A stretch of DNA of 64,000 nt, from NCBI GenBank assembly GCA_000620545.1, contig JIBA01000016.1, positions 62,001 to 126,000 of the forward strand. The letters run 5' to 3'. Below are positions 49,688 to 57,844 of the stretch, piece by piece (the stretch's first letter is position 1; every line of letters begins with the position of its first letter). Below the pieces are notes generated by a model, which was given only the letters and a program-made list of their open reading frames with translations, ran no database searches and was not told where the DNA came from. The position numbers and the translations under genes are program-made. This stretch comes from Intrasporangiaceae bacterium URHB0013 (lineage in GTDB: Bacteria > Actinomycetota > Actinomycetes > Actinomycetales > Dermatophilaceae).

Positions 49688-49802
49688 GTCGAGAAGTGCA
49701 CACTCGACGACGGGCTGGCGTCGAGAACTGGGCACTCGACGGGCGGTTGCGTCGGGAAGTGGGCACTCGACGGGCGGTTGCGTCGGGAAGTGAGCACTCG
49801 AG
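49688..49802 (-). repeat. Right array: four copies of the 21-bp repeat, inverted
   Basis: Four units at 49688-49708, 49720-49740, 49751-49771 and 49782-49802 are reverse complements of the left-array unit. One is exact (49751); the others differ at one to three bases. Spacers are 10-11 bp, and two read GGGCGGTTGC, unlike the left spacers. Confidence 0.93.
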
Positions 49803-49813
49803 GTTTTGGGGGG

Positions 49814-52795
49814 TCAGTCGGGGACGGCCTCGGCCAGGGCGGCGAGGGCCTGGGTGAAGCACCGCTCGGGCGGCGTCACGAGTCCCGCGCCGACCTGACC
49901 CGTGCCCGGGACGCGCCCGGCCATCCCGGTGTTGATCTGGGGCAGGATGCCGGTGCGCGCGACGGCGGTGACGTCGATGCCCGTCGGCGTGCCCCGGAAC
50001 TCGAGGATCGGCACCTGGTAGGCCGTGTGCTCCCCCACCGTGATCTCGTACATCGTCTGCGTGGCCCGCAGCGCGAACGGCACGTCCCCGCCGACGAACT
50101 TCACGATCGCCGGTGCTGCTGCCATCGCGAAGCCGCCGATGCCGGCCGTCTCGGTGATCGCCGAGTCGCCGATGTCGGGGTTCGCGTCGTCGGGGCCGTA
50201 GGAGCCGAGGAAGAGCCCCTCGGGCGTGTTGGCCGGTCCCGTGAACCACGCGTCACCCGTTCCGGACACGCGGATGCCGAAGTCGGTGCCGTTGCGCGCC
50301 ATCGTCGTCACGACCGACGAGCCCGGGATGCCGTGGGCCGCAAGGGTGCTCAGCTTGCAGGCCGGCATACCGAGGTTGAGGAAGAAGTGCTCGTTGGCAC
50401 CGGAGAAGCGCACCGCCTCGGCGATGTCGGTTGACGCCGCGTCGGCGGTGATCATCGTCGGGAGCAGCTCGCGCAGCAGCATGAGCGAGCCGGCGCGGTT
50501 GCGGTTGTGGCCCTCGTCGCCCATCTGCAGCATCTGGGCGATGATCGCCTTGACGTCGATGGAGCCCTGCTGGTCGACGCGGGCACGCACGGCCTGCTGG
50601 AGGATCGGGCCGAGCACGGTGTTCATCCACCGCAGCCGGTCGATGATCTCGGGACCGTAGGCGCCGTAGCGCAGCACCTTGCCGAGCCCCTCGTTGAGCG
50701 AGCACCACGACGTGTTGTCGTGCACCTCGTCGCGCAGCTCGTAGACCCACATCGACGGGCTGATGACACCGGCCATCGGGCCGACCGCGTCGCGGTGGTG
50801 GCACGGCTCGAGCGTGACGCCGTCGCCCGCCTCGAGCTTCGTCTCGGCCTCCTCGGCGGTGCCGGCGAGCCCCTCGAGGAGCATCGCGCCGATGAGCGCG
50901 CCGCGCAGTGGGCCGGACGCGCGGTCGAACGTGATGGGAGGTCCGGCGTGCAGGAACGTGCCTCGCTCGAGCCCCAGCGCCTCGTGGGCCGGGCGGACGT
51001 CGACGAGGTCGGCGCCGGCAGCGGTCATCCGGCGGAGCGCCTCGGCGTTGGCCGCATCGCGCCGGGGATCGGCAACGACGCGACCGAGGTGGGCCGTCGT
51101 GCCCGCCATCGGCGGCTGCCACGCGGTGTCGGTGACCGAGACAGCCTGCGCCCGAAGCGCATCCGAGAGCAGCGAGACCCCGGCGGCTGCCACCGTGACG
51201 TCGGCCGTGAGCAGTCCGCGCAGCGGCTCGGACCCTGCGCCGGAGGCCGTCCCGCCCCCGAGTGCGTATGCCGTGTCGCCCGTCGCGCTCGAGGGCGTGG
51301 TCACGTCGTGGCCGAGGAGGTGCAGGGCTCGGCGCGTGGCGGCGGCGTTGGAGAGCAGGACGTCGGCACCCGCGTCCGCGAGGGCCTGGGCGGATCGCTC
51401 GAGCCCCTGCGGGTCCGAGGACGTGCCGGTGACCGAGACGACGACCGGCAGGTCACGACCGGCCGAGGCGGCCGTCTCGCGGGCGGCCCCTACAGCAGCG
51501 GCCAGCTCGGGCGCCGGGTCCGCGTGCGCGCCGTGACCGAGCACGAGGTCGAGGAGCAGCACGCCGCACGTCGGGTCGGCCGCCTCGACGGCGATGCGGT
51601 CGAGGCGCAGCGACGGGTCGATCATCGGGTGCGCACGACCGCGGGTCATGGTGTCGTCTCCGAAGTCGATGACGACGTGGCCGGCGGCGCGCAGGTCGGG
51701 GCCCAGGGCGAGCTCCGGCCTCAGCGGGATGTTCGACCGGATGTCGCCGAGCACGTCGCCCGCGACGAGCATCGCCTCGTCGGCCAGGGTGCCGCCGCAG
51801 AACAGCCCGCGCAGCGAGCCGGACTGCACCGGAGAGGGGGTGCCGGAGGCGGCCGCTGACCACGTCGGCCACTCGGGAGCCGCTGCGCCGACCGCGGACA
51901 GCACCGACTCGACGGCTGCGGTGAGGTCCGGTCGCCCCGCTCCCAGCGTGGCCCAGTGGACCGGCTTGCCCAGCCCGGCGGCATACGTCTGCAGGTCGGC
52001 GAGCACCTCGGCGGCGGGGGGTTTGGACACGACGACGATCGATGTCGTCTCCGGGTCGGCGGCGAGGGCGGCGAGCGCCTGCTTGGTCGAGCGCGCGGCG
52101 ACGGCGGTCGACAGGTCGCGTCCACCCACCCCGAGGCAGTGGCTGATGCCGACCCCGGCGGCGTCGAGCAAGCACATGACCTGCTGGGCGCCGGTGCCCG
52201 ACGCGGCGACGAGGCCGATGCCGCCCGGACGCACGACGTTGGCGAAGCCGAGCGCGACGCCGCCGACGACGGCGGTGCCGCAGTCCGGACCCATGACGAG
52301 GACGTCGGCATCGGCCGCGGCCTCCTTGAGGCGCACCTCGTCGTCCACCGGGACGTTGTCGGAGAAGACCATGACGGAGACGCCCGCACGGATCGCGTCG
52401 AGCGCCTCGGTGACCGCATACTCGCCGGGCACGGAGACGAGGGCGAGATCCGCGCCGGAGCGGCGGATGGCGCCGCCGAGGGTGCGGGCCGCGGGAGCCT
52501 CGCCGAACCCACCGGAAGCGCTTGCGGCTGAACGGCTCTGGGTCAGCGCCGCCTCGAGGGCGACCTTGCCGGCAGCGACACCGTCCTCGTGGCCACGGAT
52601 GGCGACCACGAGGTCGTTCGGCGCGGACACCGGCACGTCGAAGCCCATGCCGCGGATGACCTCGAGGTTGAGCTCGGTCGCCATCGCGACCTGCGCGGCC
52701 TCCACCCCGGGAGCGTCGGCGACGGTCCGGGAGACCTGCATGAGGGTCACGGAGTCGAGATAGGCACCGCTCCTCAGCTCGACGTGGTCAGCCAC
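49814..52795 (-). CDS. fdrA: FdrA-DUF1116 fusion (oxamate carbamoyltransferase AllF-AllG-like)
   Basis: A 993-residue fusion. The first half (about 1-500) is FdrA-like, built like a succinyl-CoA synthetase with VMGPDCGTAVVGGVALGFAN, VAASGTGAQQVMCLLDAAGV and GVGGRDLS. The second half is DUF1116 (YlbE/YahG), with GPMAGVISPSMWVYELRDEV, GDEGHNRNRAGS and NGTDFGIRVSGTGDAWFTGP. In E. coli these are separate proteins (FdrA, YlbE) that with YlbF form oxamate carbamoyltransferase of allantoin degradation. The DUF2877 homologue follows in the same operon here. Start GTG 52795 follows AAGGAG. Confidence 0.85.
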   Translation of the reverse strand: MADHVELRSGAYLDSVTLMQVSRTVADAPGVEAAQVAMATELNLEVIRGMGFDVPVSAPNDLVVAIRGHEDGVAAGKVALEAALTQSRSAASASGGFGEAPAARTLGGAIRRSGADLALVSVPGEYAVTEALDAIRAGVSVMVFSDNVPVDDEVRLKEAAADADVLVMGPDCGTAVVGGVALGFANVVRPGGIGLVAASGTGAQQVMCLLDAAGVGISHCLGVGGRDLSTAVAARSTKQALAALAADPETTSIVVVSKPPAAEVLADLQTYAAGLGKPVHWATLGAGRPDLTAAVESVLSAVGAAAPEWPTWSAAASGTPSPVQSGSLRGLFCGGTLADEAMLVAGDVLGDIRSNIPLRPELALGPDLRAAGHVVIDFGDDTMTRGRAHPMIDPSLRLDRIAVEAADPTCGVLLLDLVLGHGAHADPAPELAAAVGAARETAASAGRDLPVVVSVTGTSSDPQGLERSAQALADAGADVLLSNAAATRRALHLLGHDVTTPSSATGDTAYALGGGTASGAGSEPLRGLLTADVTVAAAGVSLLSDALRAQAVSVTDTAWQPPMAGTTAHLGRVVADPRRDAANAEALRRMTAAGADLVDVRPAHEALGLERGTFLHAGPPITFDRASGPLRGALIGAMLLEGLAGTAEEAETKLEAGDGVTLEPCHHRDAVGPMAGVISPSMWVYELRDEVHDNTSWCSLNEGLGKVLRYGAYGPEIIDRLRWMNTVLGPILQQAVRARVDQQGSIDVKAIIAQMLQMGDEGHNRNRAGSLMLLRELLPTMITADAASTDIAEAVRFSGANEHFFLNLGMPACKLSTLAAHGIPGSSVVTTMARNGTDFGIRVSGTGDAWFTGPANTPEGLFLGSYGPDDANPDIGDSAITETAGIGGFAMAAAPAIVKFVGGDVPFALRATQTMYEITVGEHTAYQVPILEFRGTPTGIDVTAVARTGILPQINTGMAGRVPGTGQVGAGLVTPPERCFTQALAALAEAVPD

Positions 52796-53831
52796 GGTGG
52801 GCTCCTTCCTGGGGGGCGGACTGGTGGGCGTCGACGGCACGCAGGGCGCCGCTGACGCCGGCCAGGAGGTCACGACCGGACGTGTGCCCGATGGCGAGCA
52901 CGCGGTCGACGAGGTCGGTCAGCTCGGCGAGGCCGGTCAGCTCGGTGGAGCCGGTCAGCTCGGTGGAGCCGGTCAGCTCAGTGGAGCCGGTCAGCTCGGT
53001 GAGGCCGGTCAGCTCGGTGAGGCCGGTCAGCTCGGTGAGGCCGGAGGGGCCGGGGAGCTCGCGCGACGGGTGCACCGGCCGGGCCGAAGCCTCGGACCCA
53101 TGGTGTGGGGCAGGTTCGGGACGCTCGTCCCGGCCGCGGGTCCCGCCACCGGCGAGGATGGTCACGAGGCGCGCGACGTCCGGGACGGCATACCCCGTGC
53201 CTGCGGCGACGAGGAGCGCGGCCGACAGGCTCGTCGTCCACGGCAGCACGCTGCGGACGGCGGTGCGCACGGCTGACAGCGCTTCCCGGGACGAGGGTGC
53301 GTCGATGGCGGCGAGGGTGAGCAGGACGCCGCAGAGCGCGTCGTCGCCGCTCGGGGTCAGCCCCCGGCCGACGCCGACGAGGCCGCGGACGCCGGGGTCG
53401 GCCGATCGACCGGCGAGCGCGGCCGCCGTGAGGTCGTGGGTGAGGTCGCCGAGGACGCCGGGCTCGGGCAGGCCTGCTGCCGAATGGATTCGGCGCGTAA
53501 CCGGACGTACGCGCGCGGGCCGCAGCAGCCGTGCGCCCACGACGTCAGCCCGCGGAAGGCTTACGCGACCTTCACCCACGACGACGCGGGCGCCGGGCTC
53601 GAGGCCCCAACGGACCTCGGTCGACGGGATCGTGAGCCGGATGCCGATGGGCAGGGCGACGGCGTCCGAGGCGAGCACGGCGAGCACTCGTTCGTGCGCG
53701 CCGAGGTCGAGGTAGAGGCACGTCGGGAACGCCGCCAGCACGCGGCAGCGCAGGGGCGCACCGGCCAGCTCTCCGGCCATGAGCGGGGACACTGCCGCGG
53801 GCAGCACCGTCAGGGCGAGGCCGTCGTCCAT
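52788..53831 (-). CDS. DUF2877 protein (AllH/YlbF-like subunit)
   Basis: About 347 residues. The DUF2877 core shows LVGVGRGLTPSGDDALCGVL and later the phrase SGRDLLAGVSGALRAVDAH. It forms an operon with the FdrA-DUF1116 fusion (8-base overlap), as the third subunit of an oxamate carbamoyltransferase-like complex. Between residues 255 and 315 a low-complexity stretch of repeated ELTGLT/ELTGST hexapeptides is inserted, unlike normal DUF2877 members. ATG 53831 has GGAGG 11 bases upstream; a GTG at 53843 is possible. Confidence 0.75.
   Translation of the reverse strand: MDDGLALTVLPAAVSPLMAGELAGAPLRCRVLAAFPTCLYLDLGAHERVLAVLASDAVALPIGIRLTIPSTEVRWGLEPGARVVVGEGRVSLPRADVVGARLLRPARVRPVTRRIHSAAGLPEPGVLGDLTHDLTAAALAGRSADPGVRGLVGVGRGLTPSGDDALCGVLLTLAAIDAPSSREALSAVRTAVRSVLPWTTSLSAALLVAAGTGYAVPDVARLVTILAGGGTRGRDERPEPAPHHGSEASARPVHPSRELPGPSGLTELTGLTELTGLTELTGSTELTGSTELTGSTELTGLAELTDLVDRVLAIGHTSGRDLLAGVSGALRAVDAHQSAPQEGAHRG
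52917..53042. repeat. Seven 18-bp tandem repeats inside the DUF2877 gene
   Basis: Seven head-to-tail 18-bp units, all of the form GGTCAGCTCRGYGRRGCC, occupy 52917-53042 without spacers. Because 18 is a multiple of three, copy-number changes keep the frame. They encode the six-residue repeat of the preceding feature. Confidence 0.9.
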
Positions 53832-53960
53832 GCCCGCGTGCACCTCCAGCCGTCAGACCGGTGCCGTCCGTACCGTCGGTCCCGGCCGGGCCGGCGCCGT
53901 CGCGGACCGCCCGGCGCGGACCGCTGACGCGACGCTACCGACGCTGGGTAGGGTGCGCTC

Positions 53961-55685
53961 ATGGTGAAAGTTGCCAACGATCCGCCCCTTCCGGAGGGTG
54001 ACTTGCCAGCCGCGGGACGCTCCGGCGAGCCCGAGCCCGAGGTGTCCGGCATCTCGCTGCGGCTCATCGCGGGTCTCGCGGCGGCGGCCCACGGGGTCGT
54101 CCGCGCCGACGCGCCACGGCTGGACGTCACGGTCGACAGCACGATGCCGCTCCGGTCCGCCCTGCGCGACAGCGGTGGAGGAGGTCTGGCCCACCGGCTC
54201 GTCCTCGCCGACGCCGCTGCCCTCGCGGAGCAGGACGGGGACGCCGGCACGCTCGCCGACGTCGTCGCCACCCTCGACGGGGCCGGCGCTGCAGGGCTCG
54301 TCGTGTCCGGGGTGCGCCGCAAGCCCCTGGCCGCCCTCGTGGCCGCGGCGCAGTCCACCGGCCTACCGCTCATCGAGGTCCCGATCGACCACGTCGCCAC
54401 CTTCACGACCGAGGTGCTGAGCGCGATGCTCGAGCACCAGACCGCGATCCTGCGCCGGCTCGAGGACGCCGACCGCGCTCTCGTGCAGATCGTCCTCGCC
54501 GGTGGCTCGCTCGACGACCTCTGCGAGCAGGTCGTCGGCTTCCTCGACGGTGCGGCGATGGTGACGACGACCGACGGCAGGGTCATCGCCCGGGCCGGTT
54601 CGCAGGGCGAGCTCGACCACGCGCTGTCCCTGGAGAGCTTCGACCGCACTGGCCGCCTGCTCACCGAGGCCGAGCCGATGGGCCCGCGGCCCGACGGGCC
54701 GACCGCCAACCGCTCGGCCGTGCGCATCGTGGCCGGGCACCTCGACCACGGCGTGCTCATCGCCTTCTGCAGCCACCGGCACCTGACCGTGGACGACGTG
54801 CGCCTGCTGGAGCGCGCCGCGACCGTCGCTGCGCTCGCCATCACCAAGGACCAGGCCGTCTCGGCCGTCGAGAGCAAGTACCGCGCCGAGTTCCTCCGCG
54901 ACGCCCTCGCGGGGCGGGCCGGCTCCCCCGTCGACGCCGTGGCCCACGCCAGCTCGCTCGGCTGGGACATCGACCGACCGATGGTCGTCGTCGTGGCCGA
55001 GACCGACGAGGACGACGACCGCTCGACCCGTGACGCCGAGGAGGTGCGCTTCCTCCAGCAACGCTTCGCACGGGCCTGGACGCACGCCGTGGCGGTGCGC
55101 GACTCCCGGTCGCCCGTCATGGGTTTCAGCCGCGAGGTCGTCGCGCTCGTCGGTGTGCCCGCTGGGGCCGAGACCGACCAGGTGATGCGGATCGTCGGCG
55201 AGTACGTCCGCGTCGTGCGCGGCGACGGCGGGGGCGGCCGACGCAGCTTCTCCGCCGGCGTCTCGCGGCCGATCACGACGGTCGCCGGCCTGCCCCAGGC
55301 CTACGACGAGGCGCTCTCCGCTGTGACCGTGGGCCGCCAGATGCACGGCGACGGCGCCACGACCCACGTCGACGGCCTCGGCATCTACCGCCTGCTCGCG
55401 CTCATCCCCGACGGCGCGGACCTGCGGCGCTTCGTCGCCGAGTCGCTGCGGGAGCTGGCCACCGACGAATCGCCGGAGTACGCCGGCCTGCGCCAGACCC
55501 TCGGCATCCTCCTCGCCACGAACATGAACGTCGCCGAGACCGCTCGCCTGCTCTTCTTCCACTACAACACGTTGCGCTACCGCATCGGCAAGCTCGAGAA
55601 GATCCTCGGCCCCTTCACGACCGACCCCGATCTGCGCCTCACCCTCGCCCTCGCCCTGAAGATCCACCAGATGCGCGGCATCTGA
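53961..55685 (+). CDS. pucR: PucR family transcriptional regulator
   Basis: A 574-residue regulator with an N-terminal PucR ligand-sensing domain (about 30-160), a GGDEF-like central region and the C-terminal helix-turn-helix NMNVAETARLLFFHYNTLRY followed by RIGKLEKILG. PucR of Bacillus controls purine degradation. Here it is divergent from the allH-allFG-like genes and upstream of the permease and hydroxylase genes, so it is the likely regulator of both. The ATG at 53961 begins the family-like protein; there is a short variable N-terminus. Confidence 0.9.
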   Translation: MVKVANDPPLPEGDLPAAGRSGEPEPEVSGISLRLIAGLAAAAHGVVRADAPRLDVTVDSTMPLRSALRDSGGGGLAHRLVLADAAALAEQDGDAGTLADVVATLDGAGAAGLVVSGVRRKPLAALVAAAQSTGLPLIEVPIDHVATFTTEVLSAMLEHQTAILRRLEDADRALVQIVLAGGSLDDLCEQVVGFLDGAAMVTTTDGRVIARAGSQGELDHALSLESFDRTGRLLTEAEPMGPRPDGPTANRSAVRIVAGHLDHGVLIAFCSHRHLTVDDVRLLERAATVAALAITKDQAVSAVESKYRAEFLRDALAGRAGSPVDAVAHASSLGWDIDRPMVVVVAETDEDDDRSTRDAEEVRFLQQRFARAWTHAVAVRDSRSPVMGFSREVVALVGVPAGAETDQVMRIVGEYVRVVRGDGGGGRRSFSAGVSRPITTVAGLPQAYDEALSAVTVGRQMHGDGATTHVDGLGIYRLLALIPDGADLRRFVAESLRELATDESPEYAGLRQTLGILLATNMNVAETARLLFFHYNTLRYRIGKLEKILGPFTTDPDLRLTLALALKIHQMRGI

Positions 55686-55722
55686 CCCCGACCGCCCGAC
55701 CCGCCCGAACCCCGGACCGCCC

Positions 55723-55766
55723 GGACTGCCGGACTGCGGACTGCGGACTGCGGACTGCCGGACTGC
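55723..55766. repeat. Six copies of GGACTGC
   Basis: Six GGACTGC heptamers start at 55723, 55731, 55738, 55745, 55752 and 55760, tandem with zero or one base between them. The run lies about 40 bases after the pucR stop in an intergenic region. Confidence 0.85.
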
Positions 55767-55817
55767 CCAACCGCCTAGACCGCCCGACCGCCGGCGTATG
55801 CCGTCCCTCGTCCCCTC

Positions 55818-56013
55818 GCAGTTTCGCGCGCTCAGGCTTGGAGCGCGCGAAACACACCAAAGCGCGCGGAATGTCGCGCGCTCGAGGCCTGGAGCGCGCG
55901 CTTCTGGCTCGCCGCCCGCAGTTTCGCGCGCTCAGGCTTGGAGCGCGCGAAACAGACCAAAGCGCGCGGAATGTCGCGCGCTCGAGGGCTGGAGCGCGCG
56001 CTTCTGGCTCGCC
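55818..56013. repeat. Two tandem copies of a 100-bp palindrome-rich unit
   Basis: The unit is repeated with a period of exactly 100 bp (for example 55821-55913 against 55921-56013; two base differences). Each copy begins with a perfect 13-bp stem GTTTCGCGCGCTC / GAGCGCGCGAAAC around six bases, followed by a second stem of GCGCGCTC / GAGCGCGC. The region is non-coding. Confidence 0.93.
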
Positions 56014-56196
56014 ACGGCGGACCGAGCCGAGCCACGTCAAAGGATGGGGACGGCATACGTCATCTCATGCCAGCGGGCCGCCATCGGCGTGTATCAACGT
56101 TTGACGAACGCAACCGCCTGCAGGGGGAGTAGTTTTCGGCCATCCCGGACTGGGACGTGACCCACATCACCGCATGTGGCAACCATAGGAGTCGGA

Positions 56197-57690
56197 ATGG
56201 CTTTGGGCTTGGGCTGGAAACTGCACGGGGACGGCAAGACGCTGGGCCCCGACGACGTCGTCGCACCCGACGAACGCCTGTCCTGGGGCAAGACGGTGGG
56301 TCTGGGCGCCCAGCACGTCGTCGCCATGTTCGGCGCGACGTTCGTCTTCCCCATCCTCATGGGCCTCAACCCCCAGCTCGCGATCATGATGAGCGGCATC
56401 GCGACCATCTGCTTCCTGCTCATCGTGGGCGGCAGGGTGCCGAGCTACCTGGGCACGTCGGCGAGCTTCGTCGGCGCGGTCTTCGCCATCCGAGCCCAGG
56501 GCGGCACGTCGGCGACGGTCACGGGCGCGATCCTCGTCGCCGGCCTCGTCCTCGCGATCGTCGGCGTGATCATCCACTTCCTCGGCTCGGGCGTTCTGCA
56601 CAAGGTGCTGCCGCCGGTCGTCACGGGCGCGGTCGTCATGCTCATCGGCTTCAACCTCGCGCCGGTGGTGGCCAACGTCTACTGGCCCCAGGACCAGTGG
56701 GTGGCCCTGCTCGTCATGCTCTTCACGGTCATCTGCGCGGTCGCCTTCAAGGGCTTCATCTCGCGCATCGCGGTCTTCCTGGCGCTCATCTTCGGCTACG
56801 TCATCTCCTGGCTCTTCGACAAGGTCTTCGGCCAGATCACGTCCTTCGACGCCGGCGCCAACAAGGTGACGACGCACTTCCGCACGAACTTCGACAACCT
56901 CGCCGCCCAGCCGTGGTTCGGCCTCCCGCCGTCGACGACGATCGGCGGTGACGGCAAGGAGATCGTGGGCATCCACGCCCCGTCGTTCTCGGTGGCCGCC
57001 ATCCTGCTCGTGCTCCCGGGCGTCATCGCGCTCATCGCCGAGAACACCGGCCACGTCAAGGCCGTCGCGGAGATGACGAAGACCAACCTCGACCCCTACA
57101 TGGGTCGGGCCATCGCGGCCGACGGCGTGGGCACGGTCATCGCGTCCTCGGTCGGTGGCTCGCCGACGACGACGTATGCCGAGAACATCGGGGTGATGGC
57201 GGCCACGCGCGTCTACTCGACGGCCGCCTACTACGTCGCGGCCGTCGTCGCCATCGTCTTCGGCCTCTCGCCGAAGTTCGGCGCCCTCGTGGCGTCCGTG
57301 CCCGGCGGGGTGCTCGGCGGCATCACGGTCGTGCTCTACGGCATGATCGGCCTGCTCGGCGCGAAGATCTGGAAGGAGAACGGGGTCGACTTCGGCAACC
57401 CGATCAACCTCGTCCCGATCGCCGCCGGCATCGTCATCGGCATCGGCGGCGTCTCCCTGAAGTTCTCGGACACCTTCGAGCTCGGCGGCATCGCCCTCGG
57501 CACCATCGTCGCCGTCGGCGCCTACCACCTGGCCCGGGCGGTCGCCCCGGACGACCTGCGGCGACGAGCCGATGCCGCGGGAGGCACGATGATCTCGCTC
57601 GGTGAACGGGAAGGGGACTACGGCGACGCCGACGGCATCGACGACCTCTACCAGGACAAGCCGGGCGGGCCGGACCTGCGCCGACGCTGA
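56197..57690 (+). CDS. Uracil-xanthine permease (NCS2 family)
   Basis: A 497-residue transporter with about twelve helices. Family motifs are GLGAQHVVAMFGATFVFPIL at the N-terminus, VPSYLGTSASFVGAVFAI, and the NCS2 signature region around GRAIAADGVGTVIASSVGGS followed by TTYAENIGVMAATRV. ATG 56197 has AGGAGTCGG in front. An inverted repeat CCACAT (56162-56167) / ATGTGG (56174-56179) lies before it and could be a PucR site. Substrate is probably xanthine or uric acid from the neighbouring genes, but uracil is possible. Confidence 0.92.
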   Translation: MALGLGWKLHGDGKTLGPDDVVAPDERLSWGKTVGLGAQHVVAMFGATFVFPILMGLNPQLAIMMSGIATICFLLIVGGRVPSYLGTSASFVGAVFAIRAQGGTSATVTGAILVAGLVLAIVGVIIHFLGSGVLHKVLPPVVTGAVVMLIGFNLAPVVANVYWPQDQWVALLVMLFTVICAVAFKGFISRIAVFLALIFGYVISWLFDKVFGQITSFDAGANKVTTHFRTNFDNLAAQPWFGLPPSTTIGGDGKEIVGIHAPSFSVAAILLVLPGVIALIAENTGHVKAVAEMTKTNLDPYMGRAIAADGVGTVIASSVGGSPTTTYAENIGVMAATRVYSTAAYYVAAVVAIVFGLSPKFGALVASVPGGVLGGITVVLYGMIGLLGAKIWKENGVDFGNPINLVPIAAGIVIGIGGVSLKFSDTFELGGIALGTIVAVGAYHLARAVAPDDLRRRADAAGGTMISLGEREGDYGDADGIDDLYQDKPGGPDLRRR

Positions 57691-57717
57691 GGCGTACGCC
57701 CGCTCCACGCGTCGGCG

Positions 57718-57752
57718 CCGTGGGCTCCCGATCACGCATCGGGGGCCCACGG
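57718..57752 (+). terminator. Terminator after the permease gene
   Basis: A 15-bp inverted repeat with one G-U pair (arms 57718-57732 and 57738-57752, loop CACGC), starting CCGTGGGCTCCCG. It separates the permease transcript from the hydroxylase operon. Confidence 0.75.
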
Positions 57753-57844
57753 CCCGTTCAGGGCAGAAGTTGCCAAAAGGCCACGGGCAGCGATGCACAA
57801 CCGTCACTAGTCCCCATGCAGGGTCGGAAGGCAGGATCAGTTCG

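Larger units (their letters stand above)
48351..49812. mobile_element. Repeat-bounded cassette carrying an AbiEi/endonuclease-like gene
   Basis: The segment begins and ends with 31-bp inverted repeats (48351-48381 and 49782-49812, starting CCCCCAAAAC; 29 of 31 positions agree). Inside each end lies an array of a 21-bp repeat, five copies left and four copies right, in opposite orientation. One gene (48609-49631) lies between. The left end is 53 bp from an ABC gene start; the right end is one base from the fdrA-like stop codon. No known insertion-sequence transposase is present. That it moves as a unit is inferred from its symmetry. Confidence 0.55.
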
